A DNA stretch of 64,000 nucleotides from Stropharia rugosoannulata (GCA_028532985.1 JANCIK010000012.1:2418001-2482000), one strand, 5' to 3'; shown: positions 53,516-64,000, numbered from the stretch's first letter. Made by a program: numbers and translations. Notes: generated by a model from the letters alone, not told the origin.

Positions 53516-54570
53516 TGGCTATACATATTATCCTCAACACTGCAAGAGATTCAGGAGCTTATTGCTCCTGGATGGACGAAAAGTATGTTGTATTTATTTT
53601 GGATTGTGATATACATTCTTATGTAGTGAAATGTAATAGTTCCCTTTGAGCTTCGGGATATTATTTTAGAAGCTTTGTTTTGGGAGCTGCCTAGCTACAA
53701 GTCAGGAGGTGTCTTTCGGCAGTTGGGATATAAGGCTTGGTTAGCAAGCCGAAACACTATGCCTTCGCTGACATCACTGGACCATTATGCAACCCAGCTC
53801 CAATTCTGTGAAGACTTTACTAGTTTCTACAGACAGCATCGCCTTTCCAGCTGCACCAATGCATTTGCTAACATTTGGGAATTGCAGTTCCGAATTCCCA
53901 GAGTCAACAACCAACAGAATACAATCGTGAAACTCTATGCGATTATGTTCTCCAATATGCAAGTAAAAGCCTTACAAATTCACTGTGGTGATGTTGCTTG
54001 GTTGGTTTCGGAGGTTTTGGATAAATGGGTCGATTCATTGGGTCCCCATTTAGTCAACCTTCAGGTTATATATGACTGTCGTATGCCAATACTACCGATA
54101 CAGGTTAGTTGTATACTTCTATGTTACCCTATCTTTACTCATATTCTTTATATTAGGATAATCGTCTTGGACTATATCCATGGTGTTCTAGAGACTGGGC
54201 CTCTGCTTTAGGTCGTCTTTCATTTCTGAAATCGGTCATTATCTATACTCCTCGGTTGCTACATTACCATATGTACGACACCAATCCTAGTATGGGTTAT
54301 ATGAGGGACTTTGTTTCCTCACTTGTGTCTGTTGTTTGGTCTCCGACAATGCCTCAACTGGAACGAGTCTACTTTCTGACAATCCAGGATAAGCATGAAA
54401 AGGACGATCAAAGTTACAGTGATGGCATACAGTTTCTAGCAGAACGACAAGTATTAGATCAGAATACCCAGAGTTGGAATGGGTGGGTTTGCCGACCAAT
54501 CAACTTGTATAATAGAGCCCGACAAGACCTGCATAGAAATGACCACCAGTTGCAACTTTTCTTTAGTTAG
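53516..54570 (+). CDS. Hypothetical protein with F-box-like N-terminus
   Basis: The exon ending near 53580 (STLQEIQELIAPGWTK) joins over an intron to IPFELRDIILEALFWELPSYKSGG, which looks like the first helices of a fungal F-box. A second intron at 54102-54156 (gttagt...ttag) joins RMPILPIQ to DNRLGLYPWCSRDW in phase. The rest has Leu-rich strands (LVNLQVIYDC, LSFLKSVIIYTPRLL, LERVYFLTIQ), as in LRR-type F-box proteins. The start is unresolved. The stop is at 54570. Confidence 0.45.
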
Positions 54571-54654
54571 TTTTTGTAATTAGATTAGAATTTACCCTAT
54601 AGCTATAGAATTTATGGTTTTACAGTGGAATGTACAAGTTTTATATGGTTATAA

Positions 54655-54775
54655 GAAAATGTACATAAAAAAGACTTGTAGAGACCTAAAGAGACCTACA
54701 GAGACCTACAAAGCTATACTTGGTTTAAGGCAAGGCTAAAAAGACTGCCAAAGACCTATCAAGCTATTTAAAGAT
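54655..54775 (+). repeat. Short AGACC/AAGAC-iterated stretch
   Basis: AAAAAAGACTTGTAGAGACC followed by repeated AGAGACCTA and AAGACCTA words. It resembles the AAAGAC-rich DNA at 43.1-43.8 kb and at the window end. Confidence 0.45.
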
Positions 54776-54830
54776 ATGATTGGGGCTTTAATTAAATCTA
54801 GTTTGAAACGATGGACTAAAAGTTACTAAA

Positions 54831-55427
54831 ATGTCTTTAAATAGCTCTCGGCAAAAAAGTGATTTTCCTGATGCAGAACAACGACCCTTGGCACTTCACT
54901 GTGGCTGCTCGCTGGATGATGCATTGTATCAGTTTTACCTGTGGAAGATGCTCGCCATGCGGTCAGGGAACCCGGTCCTGCACAATCATATATTCAATAT
55001 GGGCTCATTGCCGGGTAGAGCACCCGATTGTCATGCTAGTTGTTCGACTCGCCGTTTCTGGCTTGATTCACTTGTTCAGGCGACTGGTTTATCAGTATAC
55101 TCTCTTTATGTTGCTGACAACTCTGCAAACGACACAAATGCTTCGAAGATAGCCATCAAGCTACGGCAACTTCAAGCTATCCAGAGGGATCTAGGCGAGC
55201 TGGGAGTCGGCGTTGGTCTCACTTTCGACAACAATGCGCATGCGAGATGGTACCATGAAGTAACCAGTGCGGAACTGTCGCCTCACGCCCCGGACTCGAA
55301 GCCTAATCAGACCTTCAAGGCTGATGGTTTTTCGACTCAAGCTTGGATTGCCTTTCAACGGATTCAAGCTGATCAAGCCGTTACCGAGCGATTCACCATG
55401 CTTGAGAAGGACTCCGAGTCAAAGTAG
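54831..55427 (+). CDS. Hypothetical protein, 198 aa
   Basis: Intronless frame with ATG at 54831 (MSLNSSRQKSDFPDAEQ). It includes a Cys/His-containing segment (ALHCGCSLDD; DCHASCSTRRFW) and a helical middle (KIAIKLRQLQAIQRDLGELG). No family recognised. The start lies in AAAGAC-type repeat DNA, so it may belong to a mobile element. Confidence 0.45.
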   Translation: MSLNSSRQKSDFPDAEQRPLALHCGCSLDDALYQFYLWKMLAMRSGNPVLHNHIFNMGSLPGRAPDCHASCSTRRFWLDSLVQATGLSVYSLYVADNSANDTNASKIAIKLRQLQAIQRDLGELGVGVGLTFDNNAHARWYHEVTSAELSPHAPDSKPNQTFKADGFSTQAWIAFQRIQADQAVTERFTMLEKDSESK

Positions 55428-55599
55428 TGTAGAACCTTGTAACTCGTACATTTTCTTAAAATTTTATATGCTTTATTCTCCTGGAATAGTTCTCAAAGTA
55501 TAACAAAAGTAGAATTATAAGATACACGTAAGTACAACGTATAACATACAAATTTGCTTTGTGGTACGCCGCTTGATGTGTTTACTCAGATGCATACTG

Positions 55600-55920
55600 T
55601 ACATGTCCAACATCGCGATATTTTTGCAATGTGCATTCCACTGCACATTCATTCCACTCCTGAAATTCCACGGCTAATTATTAGAGTACTGCTCTGGCAT
55701 TATAAAAGTGAAGTTGTGTTGAAATATAATTGAGTATACTGATCTCCAACACTGTGTCTCGTCGAGTGTAGACTATGATCAACTAGATACTTGTGTTCAG
55801 CATCGTCATATTTTCACGTTATGCATACCTCTCCCACTTCCAAATTTCCACGTCTAATCAATAGAATACTACTCTGGCATCCTAAAAATGCTGTTTCATC
55901 GGAATATAATTGAGTTGACG
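55600..55920 (+). repeat. Diverged direct duplication of about 115 bp
   Basis: About 55610-55735 and 55796-55915 share the order: CATCG-CATATTT, a TTCCAC-type word, CTAAT-A-TAGA-TACT-CTCTGGCAT, then GAATATAATTGAGT. No gene is seen from 55428 to 56149. Confidence 0.5.
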
Positions 55921-56149
55921 AGTCTCAGTGCTGCTCACAAAATCAGGGGACTTTGAGTGTTCTTGATGTTATTGACTTGTTCGTGATAAGTTCTCGATGT
56001 TCTTGATATGTTCTTGATGTTATTCATCAAATTCATGGTTTCCTGTTTTCACAAGATGTCCATGATGCTTAACTGAACATGTCCGGTCAACCAGGCTTCA
56101 GAAATTAAGATCAATAGTCCATTTATAAGGTATACAATAACAATTCTAT

Positions 56150-57845
56150 TTAAACTTTATCACCAATAAGTTCTTCTCCAGACTCATCCTCCGTATCATC
56201 ATTTTCAGTATCTCGATCCTCTCCCATCTCGCTGGTTCTATCTAGTCCGTTGTCGTCCTCCGGCTCGCCAATTCCTTTGGCCCCCCCAACCAATGAAGCC
56301 TGGGTAGCCCCAGCCACTGACGTATTGCCCATGATCGCCCCAAACTGGTGAACATACTGTTCAAGCAATGCCTTTGTGTGAGCATTCTCATCTCGTAACT
56401 GACACATCTTCTCGTCCTGAAGCTTCTTTTCATACTGAAGCTCAACGGTATCTTTGCGCTTATTTTGGGCAGCATCATGTATGAGCTCGTGAAAACGGTT
56501 AGCAAATTCCGCACCAAACTTCCGAGAGTCGCGAAGGAGGCGATTGGACATGAAATGAATTGGGGGACCAGATGTGTTCGGGTGTTGAGTGCCAACAAAA
56601 ACCCATGAGCCAGTCAGAAGGGAGAGTTGTTCAGCCTAGTTATAACCCATTAGATACATTTATACAAATGATTATCAATGCTTACACTTTCAACTAGGGT
56701 ATGCATTCGACGCAGGAATGTTTTGGATGCCTTTGCTGTACTCATTATAGCCTCAGGGGGACTCTGCTGTCTAACAATATCTACCGCACAGATATCTGGT
56801 AAGTATGCACACCTAACTCGGAAGGTATGTAAACAACTTACCTAGCAAATTATTACCTCTCTTAGCACCCTTTACCACTCCATGTATAGGGTTTCGCTTG
56901 TTAGGCCTAACACGGCGGCGCTCTGTTGATGTTGGTGTGGCTTGCGGTGTGGGGTCAACATTGCTACTAGCATCAGCTGTTGCAGACGTTTCAACATCAT
57001 CAGATGCCAGAAGTGAAGGGTCAATATCGGCATCAGATATCGGGCAACCAGGTGTAACAGAAGGAAACACATATCCGTTTATGACCTGGGCCGCTGTGAG
57101 CTGGCTCGCGGTATTCCCTATGGGCGACGGCGACAACTGGGGGGAATGTAGGACTTGCAATGGCAAGTGACCAGCAGGCAAGGTAGGGCCTGGCAGCACA
57201 GATGCCATGGCCCGAGTAGTGGCATTGGGGATGGGAGACAACTGGGGAGACGGTATATTTGGCGAAGGCTGACTGCGAAGAGGTGTCTGCAATGTAAATG
57301 TACCAGTAGCTTGTTGTTCCGACCTCTAAAGAATTCATGTCAGAAAGATCATACATGGACAAGATCCATTGAATGTACCTGCGGAGGTTGCAAGAGAGTG
57401 TCGAGGAACGGGTTATTATTTGAGGACATGCTCTGTATAGGATATACATAGTAAGTACAAAAGTATTAGGCAAACAGGTTACAGGGAATGATCATACTGC
57501 ATTAGCTTGATTCCGGAGAATGTAAAGTCTTTCCGCCTTGGTATGCTGGCATTGAGAGCGCAGGGGTTGACCCGGACAGCCCTTATGGCATCGAGACGGG
57601 GTCCTTGGATTGACTTGAGGACTGCGTGGCGACGGACGCGGTACTACTGCTCCTGTGGCCTTTAGAGGACTGCGTGGTGATGGATGTGGTACTACTGCTC
57701 CTGTACTAGCCTTTAAAGCTTTTCGACGGGACGATGACGCAGATGTATCATCGCTTGTAACTTTGCATGGTCTTCCCCTCTTAGCCTTGACTGGAGAAGA
57801 GTCATGCTCTGTTCTGGAGAAGGACTTCCCGGTGCTTTGTTTCAT
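56150..57845 (-). CDS. Hypothetical spliced protein with AT-hook-like motif
   Basis: ATG at 57845 (MKQSTGKSFSRTEHD). An early KAKRGRPCK is an AT-hook-like core. Two PRSP repeats follow, then RCHKGCPGQPLRSQCQHTKAERLYIL, a small Cys/His motif. Downstream exons read SMSSNNNPFLDTLLQPPQ, RSEQQATGTFTLQTPLRSQP, then a Pro/Ser/Thr-rich stretch, ICAVDIVRQQSPPEAIMSTA, and AEQLSLLTGSWVFVGTQHPN up to a coiled-coil-like end (LQYEKKLQDEKMCQLRDEN) and an acidic tail. Junctions examined join in phase. It is transcribed away from the KDZ gene with the GTAC array between them. Unknown family; DNA binding is inferred. Confidence 0.55.
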
Positions 57846-57959
57846 GGGTGTGTTTGCAGATTTTGAACTGCACTGTCAAACCATGTGGAAATGAATGGTG
57901 ATAGAACAAGACAAAAAAGACTTCTGTACAGCTGGCACAGAGCATTTTCCTATCAAAGG

Positions 57960-58445
57960 TAAGTACGTGTACCAGACGTACCATATTGCCTAAATGTACT
58001 AGATGTACGTGTACCTGGCGTACAATACTGCGTCAAGGGACCATTTTTGTACCGGATGTACGAGTACTACACGTACAATATTAGTTTACCAGAGCATTGT
58101 TGTACCAGAGGTACGTGTACTAGGTGTACAGTATTGCAAGAGGGAAGAGTTTCCGTACAAGAGGTACTAGTACTTGGTGTACAATATTATATTCCCAGAG
58201 TATTTTCGTACCATAAGTATGGCACGTACTAGACGTACAGTATTGCATGAGGGTGGGATTTCCGTACGATAGGTACATGTACCTGGCGTACAATACTGCG
58301 TCAAGGGACCATTTTTGTACCGGATGTACGAGTACTACACGTACAGTATTAGCTTACCAGAGCATTTTTGTACCAGAGGTATGGGTACTAGGCGTACAGT
58401 ATTGTGTGCGGGGAGCTTCAATGTACAAAGTCCATACATAGCTAC
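57960..58445 (+). repeat. GTAC-rich repeat array, left side of the KDZ element
   Basis: Dozens of GTAC tetramers in units with the core GTACAATATT/GTACAGTATT. A segment of about 105 bp starting GTACCTGGCGTACAATACTG at 58011 recurs at 58279, a 268-bp period with very few changes. Sparser GTAC words continue to about 58720. Probably transposase-binding subterminal repeats. Confidence 0.75.
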
Positions 58446-58818
58446 ATGATATCGTACATATGGTACAATAAGATCTAATTATAGACTACATAGTACATAC
58501 CCTTACATACTGTAATGACATTCAAGGTACAATCTACATATACCCATCTGGCTAATTTTGTACTCTAAGAGACTAAGTTTAAAGTGCTGTCAATAACAAT
58601 GACATCAGACGTACGCGTACTTTGTACATATTACTGTTGTACCTCTAGTACAGAACAAACGAATGAACTGTTATTGTACCAGACATACACGTACTGCTGG
58701 TACATTTCTTCTTTACTCTGCTCTTAGCATACCCTTGGTACAAAATCAGTGCTGTGTGAATTATCACTCCACCTGACATTCTCAGGACTTGACGCCGACT
58801 CTGTCCTCACAGGTGACC

Positions 58819-60586
58819 ATGCCAGCCTATGACCCGCTGGACCCGATGCATGCCCTGGCTACTGTTGTTTATGATTCACCCCCATCATCACCCCTGGCAT
58901 CCAGGATACGCTACGAGAGCGAACCGGAAGATGAAGTCATTATCTCGCAGCAAAAGAAGGCGTGGAGCAGTACCAAACCATCCAGGCGTCGCCGGAAGGT
59001 TCCTGTTGGCAATCAGCAACCTCCAATACCTGTCCAAGTGACCAATTCTGACAATACTACTTTGAACTACTGGAACCGCAGTGATCTTGTAGATGGCCTG
59101 CAGGAAAATGACTGGCAACCGGAGGGTACTGAGAATCATGTCGCAGGTGACAATGATGGACCTTGCAGCTATGATGCCTTCTTGGAGAGTCTGGACTGGG
59201 ACGACTCTATGTTAACCCAGGTTACAGATGATCTGTTTGTAGTGCGCAGGTGGAATTTAAGGCAGGACTGTGCTACAGTAAGTAAATGTGTTGATTACTT
59301 CAAGGGGGGCCATGAGTTAATGGTTTTGGGTGTCAGGAATCTTTCTATCATCTAATGAGAACAAGGGAAGGGCATGGAATTTCTGTATTCTGTCTGTGTC
59401 CACACTATCAAGCAACCAAGAACTGTTTCCACAAGTGGTACCTAAACGACCGAGGAGGCTATGAACAATTTCCCTTGGAGAGTGGACTACCAAGTGAGCT
59501 GCACGCGCATGTATTTCACTATGAAGAGTTGTCTTTACTAACGAATATTAATAGCAAACAATAACTATTGTTTCTTATTCTCTAGATACGAAGACCTGAA
59601 GGACGACTACTATGTGTCAAAGTTCTCTGTCCCTCTGCCATCGCTACATAGAACAATCAAGGTGCGCACATTTGTTGAGCACTGCGGTCCAAACACCGGC
59701 GAGGGGACATGGAAATGCACAGCCGATCCGAGTGCCATTCAATGTGAGCACATTATGGAGGCGCGCAAAGTCCTTCGTGAACATGTACAGACGGTGGAGG
59801 CGGACGACGAGGAAACAAATGACAGCACTGTACAGTATCCAGGTTCGTCTTATTTATCCTGAACTCTGTTAACTCTATATACCCTTACTAACAAATGAAA
59901 CAGACCAACCACTCTGTAGAAGACTCCCAACAAGACTGCTGGCTGTGTCATACTTGCCATTGCCCCCTCCACTGTGGGCGCATATCAAGAGCAATGGCGA
60001 AGTTGATACTTTACCTACTGTTCATACGGCTCCGGAACTCATTAGGCTAACTGAGACGTCTTCTTGTCACTGCTCCAGTCCGAGGACAATGTATTCACCA
60101 TTCTATCCAATAACAGTCATTCCATGCAATATTTACACACTCACCGGAGTTCTGCAGTCCAAGATTGAGGTTCAAAAATGTCCAATATGTACTAAACGGT
60201 TTATCGGACCTGACTGCCGTGACTATGGCCTCTTCAACTGGAATAATCGCTCTCTGTTTACTCTCGATCTCCTTGACGATTACACAAGTGCCTATACATC
60301 ATCAGAAACACCATTTATCTCATGGGTCACTGTAGTCATCTGCAGATACTGCAATCGTAATGCTGGGGAGTTCATCAAGGATGACACATTCAGAGCCGTT
60401 TGGTTCGCCTATATTATGCTGGTGCAGCTCGAAAAAGACATGAATTGTCCGGATTGCAGACCAACGCCCGACATCACAATATTTGATGGAGTGACTCTGG
60501 CCTTTAACAGAAAAAATGTCCTGTCCACGATGCAGCCTCCAACAGCAATTTCCCCAGACGCAGAGGTCAAGAATCTCGTACGGTGA
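58819..60586 (+). CDS. KDZ transposase, N-terminal half with SWIM and CxC clusters
   Basis: ATG at 58819 (MPAYDPLDPMHALATVVYD). The first intron (59279-59337) joins LRQDCAT to ESFYHLMRTREGH. The next exon carries a SWIM-like zinc motif, CLCPHYQATKNCFH (CxCx8CxH). An exon with RYEDLKDDYYVSKF and CGPNTGEGTWKC follows. The last exon, from about 59905, has the KDZ-associated cysteine clusters: CPICTKRFIGPDCRDYGLFNW, CRYCNR, and CPDCRPTPDITIFDGVTLAFNRK followed by PPT. The frame stops at 60586, at the edge of a GC-rich insertion. The catalytic half lies beyond it. Confidence 0.78.
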
Positions 60587-61120
60587 TGAGCACGGCGCCG
60601 CGCCGCGCTCGGAAACAGCCGTTTCGGCATGTTGCGGATTAAGCGCCTGTTAAGCGCCTGCCTCGAGGAACACGCGTGCTGTGCAGAGCCGTAGCGTTCC
60701 GTGCCACGCTTTTACAGGAACAATAAGTATAGGAATGTTTAGGATCTACTACAGTCGAATTACAGGGTACATACAGTATTTAAAGCATGTAATAAGTACA
60801 GGACAAAGAGAATAGATCCCCCACATTCGTTTACCTTCGTTTTAGCGTCTCCGTTGCGTCCTCGCTGCGTCCAGCGTCCGAGAGTGGTTCGAAGCTGTCG
60901 TAGCAGCTTACACTCTCGCGTTTTTGTCTCGCTTTTAGCTCGTTCCGGCTCGCAATTGTGAGTTGTTTTGGGGTTTGGCTAGAAGCCGTGTGAAGCACCC
61001 TCGCATTCCGCGCATTGAGTGTGTGTGTGTGGTGTGGTTTCCGCGCCCATAGCACGCACGAGCGTATCAACGGCCCGCTCCTGATCTCCAGTGTTTCAAA
61101 GACAAAAAATTAAGACAAAA
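60587..61120. mobile_element. GC-rich insertion splitting the KDZ transposase
   Basis: About 535 bp with no frame related to KDZ. It begins with GC-rich palindromic sequence (GGCGCCGCGCCGCGC), holds a GT microsatellite near 61020-61036 and ends A-rich (CAAAGACAAAAAATTAAG). GGTTCGAAGCT near 60884 resembles a pol III B box, but no A box is convincing. Removing it would join EVKNLVR to NIRRILSGPEVVLP. No target duplication seen; a long intron is the alternative. Confidence 0.5.
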
Positions 61121-62411
61121 CATTCGAAGGATTCTTTCGGGGCCTGAAGTTGTGCTGCCGGATCTAACGGCCTTGGCATTGGACGATGACCCTACAGGGG
61201 ACCCCACAAATGCAAATAGAAAGCGCCAAGCAGCTCAGAAAAAGGCTGAAGACATCATGGAGAGACTCAATCTCATCCCGGTGGTTGTTGATGCTCTCAC
61301 AGAAATTTGTCCTGCGTTAGGGAACACATTCGCGTTACATTGCAGGCCATCTGCACTGGTGGACAGGACAGAATACATGTATCGTAAGCTATTTATACAG
61401 GTACGTGCTACAAACGTCTGAGATGGTTCATTATTGAACTTATTAATCAAATGTGCGTACAGATGGCTGCCGAAGAGTCGGTCTTGCAATTGGTCAATGG
61501 CGGAGTGCTCCCAAATTTGTTGGCATTCATTCACAGCCCAACACGGATCATGGAGTCGTCACTCAAGCGTATCCCGGCCTTATTTCATGTTGTTAAGCAT
61601 GAAATTAGATTGCTAGGTGAAGTAAAACCTGACACACTAGAAATCTGTCAGTTCCTGTACAAGAGTGCTTATGTCGTCTTGGGATCATTATCCAAGTACC
61701 ATCACATTCCGGAAGTTATACAATTGAATGAAAGCCCAACAGCATGGAAAGATGTAAGCCATTGTTTTTTGTACATATATTTTTATATCACTAATATACT
61801 CCAAGACTGGTGCGTGTTATCCAATGCCACCAATACGACTACGACCTCACTATCCAGCCTTCCCTAACGACTCCGGATTGGACAAGGCAAATCAAGAGAA
61901 ACGAGGAGAAGGCTGCAACAAATTCTATTCAAAATACGGAGAAAGTTGCCTAACCGGAGGAATCATGTGCGTGTGGTGCACCCACAGCATCTGCTATGGA
62001 TTCCATTGCATTACGGCTGCCGAAGGACGGAATGTCGTATTCTCGGCCTTGTTGACACGATGGAAAGAGGCACCAAAAATAGTCGTGTACGACTTCGCGT
62101 GCGCCTTGCAGCCTTATTGCATGGCGCACGAACCGGAGTTCTTTGCCAAGACAACATTCATAATTGATGCTTTTCACAGCAAGGGACACACGAAATGCGG
62201 CCAGGCTACATTCCTGAAGACTTACTGTGAAGCCGACCAGAAACTAGATGAAATCAACTCAAGTGCAGCAGAATGCGGGAATGGTGGCATTACAAAAATA
62301 CGGAAGTCTGTAAGTTATATGACACAAGACAGAGCCATCATCTTCACGAAGGTATTTTTATCTATATGGAATCGCCTCAGAATACAAAAGTTGGAGCTTG
62401 GGGTGTTTTAA
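61121..62411 (+). CDS. KDZ transposase, catalytic half
   Basis: Starts in frame at NIRRILSGPEVVLPD. Introns near 61400-61461 and 61755-61805 join to MAAEESVLQLVNGG and to YPMPPIRLRPHYPAF. The C-terminal exon holds the KDZ catalytic core: GGIMCVWCTHSICYGFHCI, EGRNVVFSALLTRW, VVYDFACALQPYCMAHEPEFF, FIIDAFHSKGHTKCG, SSAAECGNGGITKIRKSVSYM and FLSIWNRLR. Acidic residues in YDFAC, IDAFH and AAECGN are candidate catalytic residues. The stop is at 62411. Without the upstream half it is not a complete protein. Confidence 0.78.
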
Positions 62412-62539
62412 TTATGTATGAAGTATGTAAACTTCTATTTGAAATATAATACCTTGTGCGTGCAAGCAATAAATACTTCTTCTTGAAGTCCGTAAGTAGC
62501 TTTGATGTTTGTAGACTTATGTGCACACAGTACACATAA

Positions 62540-62760
62540 CAGCAGAGAGGATATTGTACCCTATGTACTTGTATGCTGAGTACAAATATATCCTACGGCA
62601 GATTTATTGTACCCTACGTAGTTGTACACTGAGTACAAATATATCCTACGGCAGATTTATTGTACTCTACGTACTCGTACGCTGAGTACCGCTCAAAGAC
62701 AATATCAATGTATCTCATGTAGTTTTATTGTACACTACGTACCCCTACGCGTCATGCAGA
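62540..62760 (+). repeat. GTAC-rich tandem array, right side of the KDZ element
   Basis: Three units of 53 bp start at about 62553, 62606 and 62659 (TTGTACCCTACGTA ... CTGAGTACAAATATATCC ... CGGCAGATTTA), followed by weaker GTAC copies to 62755. Counterpart of the left array. Confidence 0.75.
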
Positions 62761-63076
62761 TGTTTTGGTAAAGGGTAAGACAGTACGTACAACATTTGCA
62801 TTTGCACATACGATACATGCTTATTCCTTTCATTAAACACTCTTTAATATTGTAACCCACTTTATACTTCCGTTCTGCATGATTTTGACCCCACCTACAT
62901 AGTAAATGCTTGCAGAAAGCGTCAAATTTTGCTATGCAACATACATATCCTTATTATGTAATACATTGTATGATGCAGGGCGGCTGGGACCCGCCAGGCG
63001 GGGTGGGCACATCACATCACGGCAGGGTGCGCTTTGTGCACCCTGTCACATTACAGTTGTCCCCAAATTTGGGTAG
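62761..63076. other. Intergenic, nothing recognised
   Basis: Contains a short GC-rich patch (GGGACCCGCCAGGCGGGGTGG) and a small palindrome (GGGTGCGCTTTGTGCACCC) but no gene. Confidence 0.4.
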
Positions 63077-63200
63077 ACATCAGGAAAAAGACTTTTTTGA
63101 AAAAAGTCTTTTAATTTTTTAAAAAGACTCAAAAAGACTTAAAAAGACCCCAGGAGACCTGGGTCTCTAGGAGACTTTTAAAGCAAAGTCTCCAGGTATC
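63077..63200 (+). repeat. Hairpin-rich repeat, copy 2 (AAAGAC family)
   Basis: Nearly identical to 43090-43211. It contains a perfect 27-bp palindrome with 13-bp arms at 63086-63112 and the CCAGGAGACCTGG stem. After it, to about 63300, GTCTCTAG/ATGTCTTTT words dominate. Confidence 0.75.
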
Positions 63201-63300
63201 AAACTTTTAAAGACTTTTTTATGTCTCTAGGAGTCTCTTTAATGTCTTTTTATGTGTCGATAATGTCTCTAGATGTCTCTAAATGTCTTTTAATGTTACA

Positions 63301-64000
63301 TTTTTGCTTTATAAAAACATTAAAAACATGACCTCATCTTAGCCAAATCACTACTACATAGACTAGATTGTATTAGTAAGTGTATTTGTATTTGTAAGTA
63401 GGTAATTAGGTATATTTAAATGTACTTAAGATTTGTCATGAAGTAACTATATTAGTCAGCACCTTACATAAACATACAATGGCAAATAAACCATCACATT
63501 AACTTGGGTACAATGGGGAGAGGAACTTATATTGTGGAAATAATTTGCATTAGCCAGGAATTGAACCAACAGCTTCATGCATGACTTAAAACCAGCATAC
63601 TTCCCCCTACACCATGTGCCTGTGTAAGTAGTTTAACTGCAGGTCAAATATGATGATAATGCTCTAGACTACATTAATTTGTTACATCACAAGTCATTGA
63701 ATTTAGTCATGTTCAGATGTATTTTATATAAGATTTACAATGTAGATTACAAGTATTAGTTGACAATAGCTATTCATAAGTCAATTTTTTCCTAGTTTCT
63801 TATGTCTTTAAATCTCTTTTTGAGTCTTTTTGTAGCTTTTTAATACACTTTATGAGACATTTTTAAAATCTTTTAGAGACATAAAAAGATATATACAATT
63901 ACACCAATACATTCAAATACTTAGAAATTTTGAAAGACTTTAAAAGACATAAAAAGACCTAAAAGGACATTGGAAGAATTACATATTTCCCTAAAGTCTC
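63301..64000. other. AT-rich tail of the window with GTCTTT/AAAGAC words
   Basis: No coding frame. GTCTTT words cluster near 63795-63835 and AAAGAC near 63880-63975. A tRNA-like remnant lies at 63550-63620. Possibly the interior of the element that starts at 63077. Confidence 0.4.
63550..63620 (-). tRNA. Degenerate tRNA-like sequence
   Basis: On the minus strand TGGTGTAGGGGG matches a pol III A box, and GGTTCAATTCC, about 45 bp later, matches a B box. The acceptor, T and anticodon stems do not pair properly, so a functional tRNA is unlikely. A pseudo-tRNA or tRNA-derived SINE remnant fits better. Confidence 0.3.

Larger units (their letters stand above)
57960..62780 (+). mobile_element. KDZ-family DNA transposon
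   Basis: A transposase with KDZ hallmarks lies between two GTAC-rich arrays (57960-58445 and 62540-62760). No exact inverted repeat or target duplication was found, so the limits are approximate. The transposase gene is split by a GC-rich insertion and is probably inactive. Confidence 0.7.

Overview
The window comes from a basidiomycete (mushroom-type) nuclear genome and is almost wholly mobile DNA. Three things point there: short spliceosomal introns of about 45-65 bp (one with a perfect TACTAAC branch site), a DUF6570-type Helitron, and Plavaka-like and KDZ (Kyakuja/Dileera/Zisupton) transposases with their cysteine clusters. I recognise no housekeeping gene.

Layout. 1-7050: a decayed Helitron with HUH Rep and PIF1-like helicase; exon phases fit from about 900 to 6716, but two in-frame stops break it. 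7052-8077: a 1,026-bp foldback/MITE-like element with terminal inverted repeats of about 350 bp and a 6-bp target duplication. 8097-40273: a 32-kb structure made of two Ty3/gypsy-type LTR retrotransposons in opposite orientation (A, 8097-23366; B, 23367-38854, reversed), with a last forward LTR at 38855-40273 and CCGG on both outer sides. 40.3-42.8 kb: three small spliced genes of unknown function. 43.1-54.8 kb: an AAAGAC-rich repeat edge, a possible DUF6532-type gene, a Plavaka-type transposase, a small gene, a candidate TET/JBP-like 2-oxoglutarate oxygenase and an F-box-like gene. 54.8-57.9 kb: two unknown genes. 57.9-62.8 kb: a KDZ transposon with GTAC-rich repeat arrays on both sides, its transposase split by a GC-rich insertion. 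63.1-64.0 kb: a second copy of the AAAGAC hairpin repeat.

The most unusual system is the LTR element. Between the integrase and the 3' LTR it carries about 6 kb of extra genes, a1-a4, all antisense to gag-pol and all containing introns. I could join the exons in phase: a1 623 aa with a Cys-rich probable zinc domain, a2 141 aa, a3 143 aa, a4 347 aa. Antisense orientation would let introns survive passage through the genomic RNA. The element is also saturated with a short strand-biased motif, CAGCGG (often CTCAGCGGA), in LTRs, coding exons and antisense introns alike: by eye 16 copies against 0 of the complement in the first 1.4-kb LTR. Arms A and B are nearly identical except for the a1 module, where similarity collapses exactly at an internal polypurine-tract-like sequence.

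Neither retroelement is intact. Both lack the second half of the integrase zinc finger at the same place. A keeps protease-RT-RNase H open but has two 1-base losses in integrase; B has an open integrase core but frameshifts in gag and pol. All coordinates and counts were read by eye, and no database search was run.
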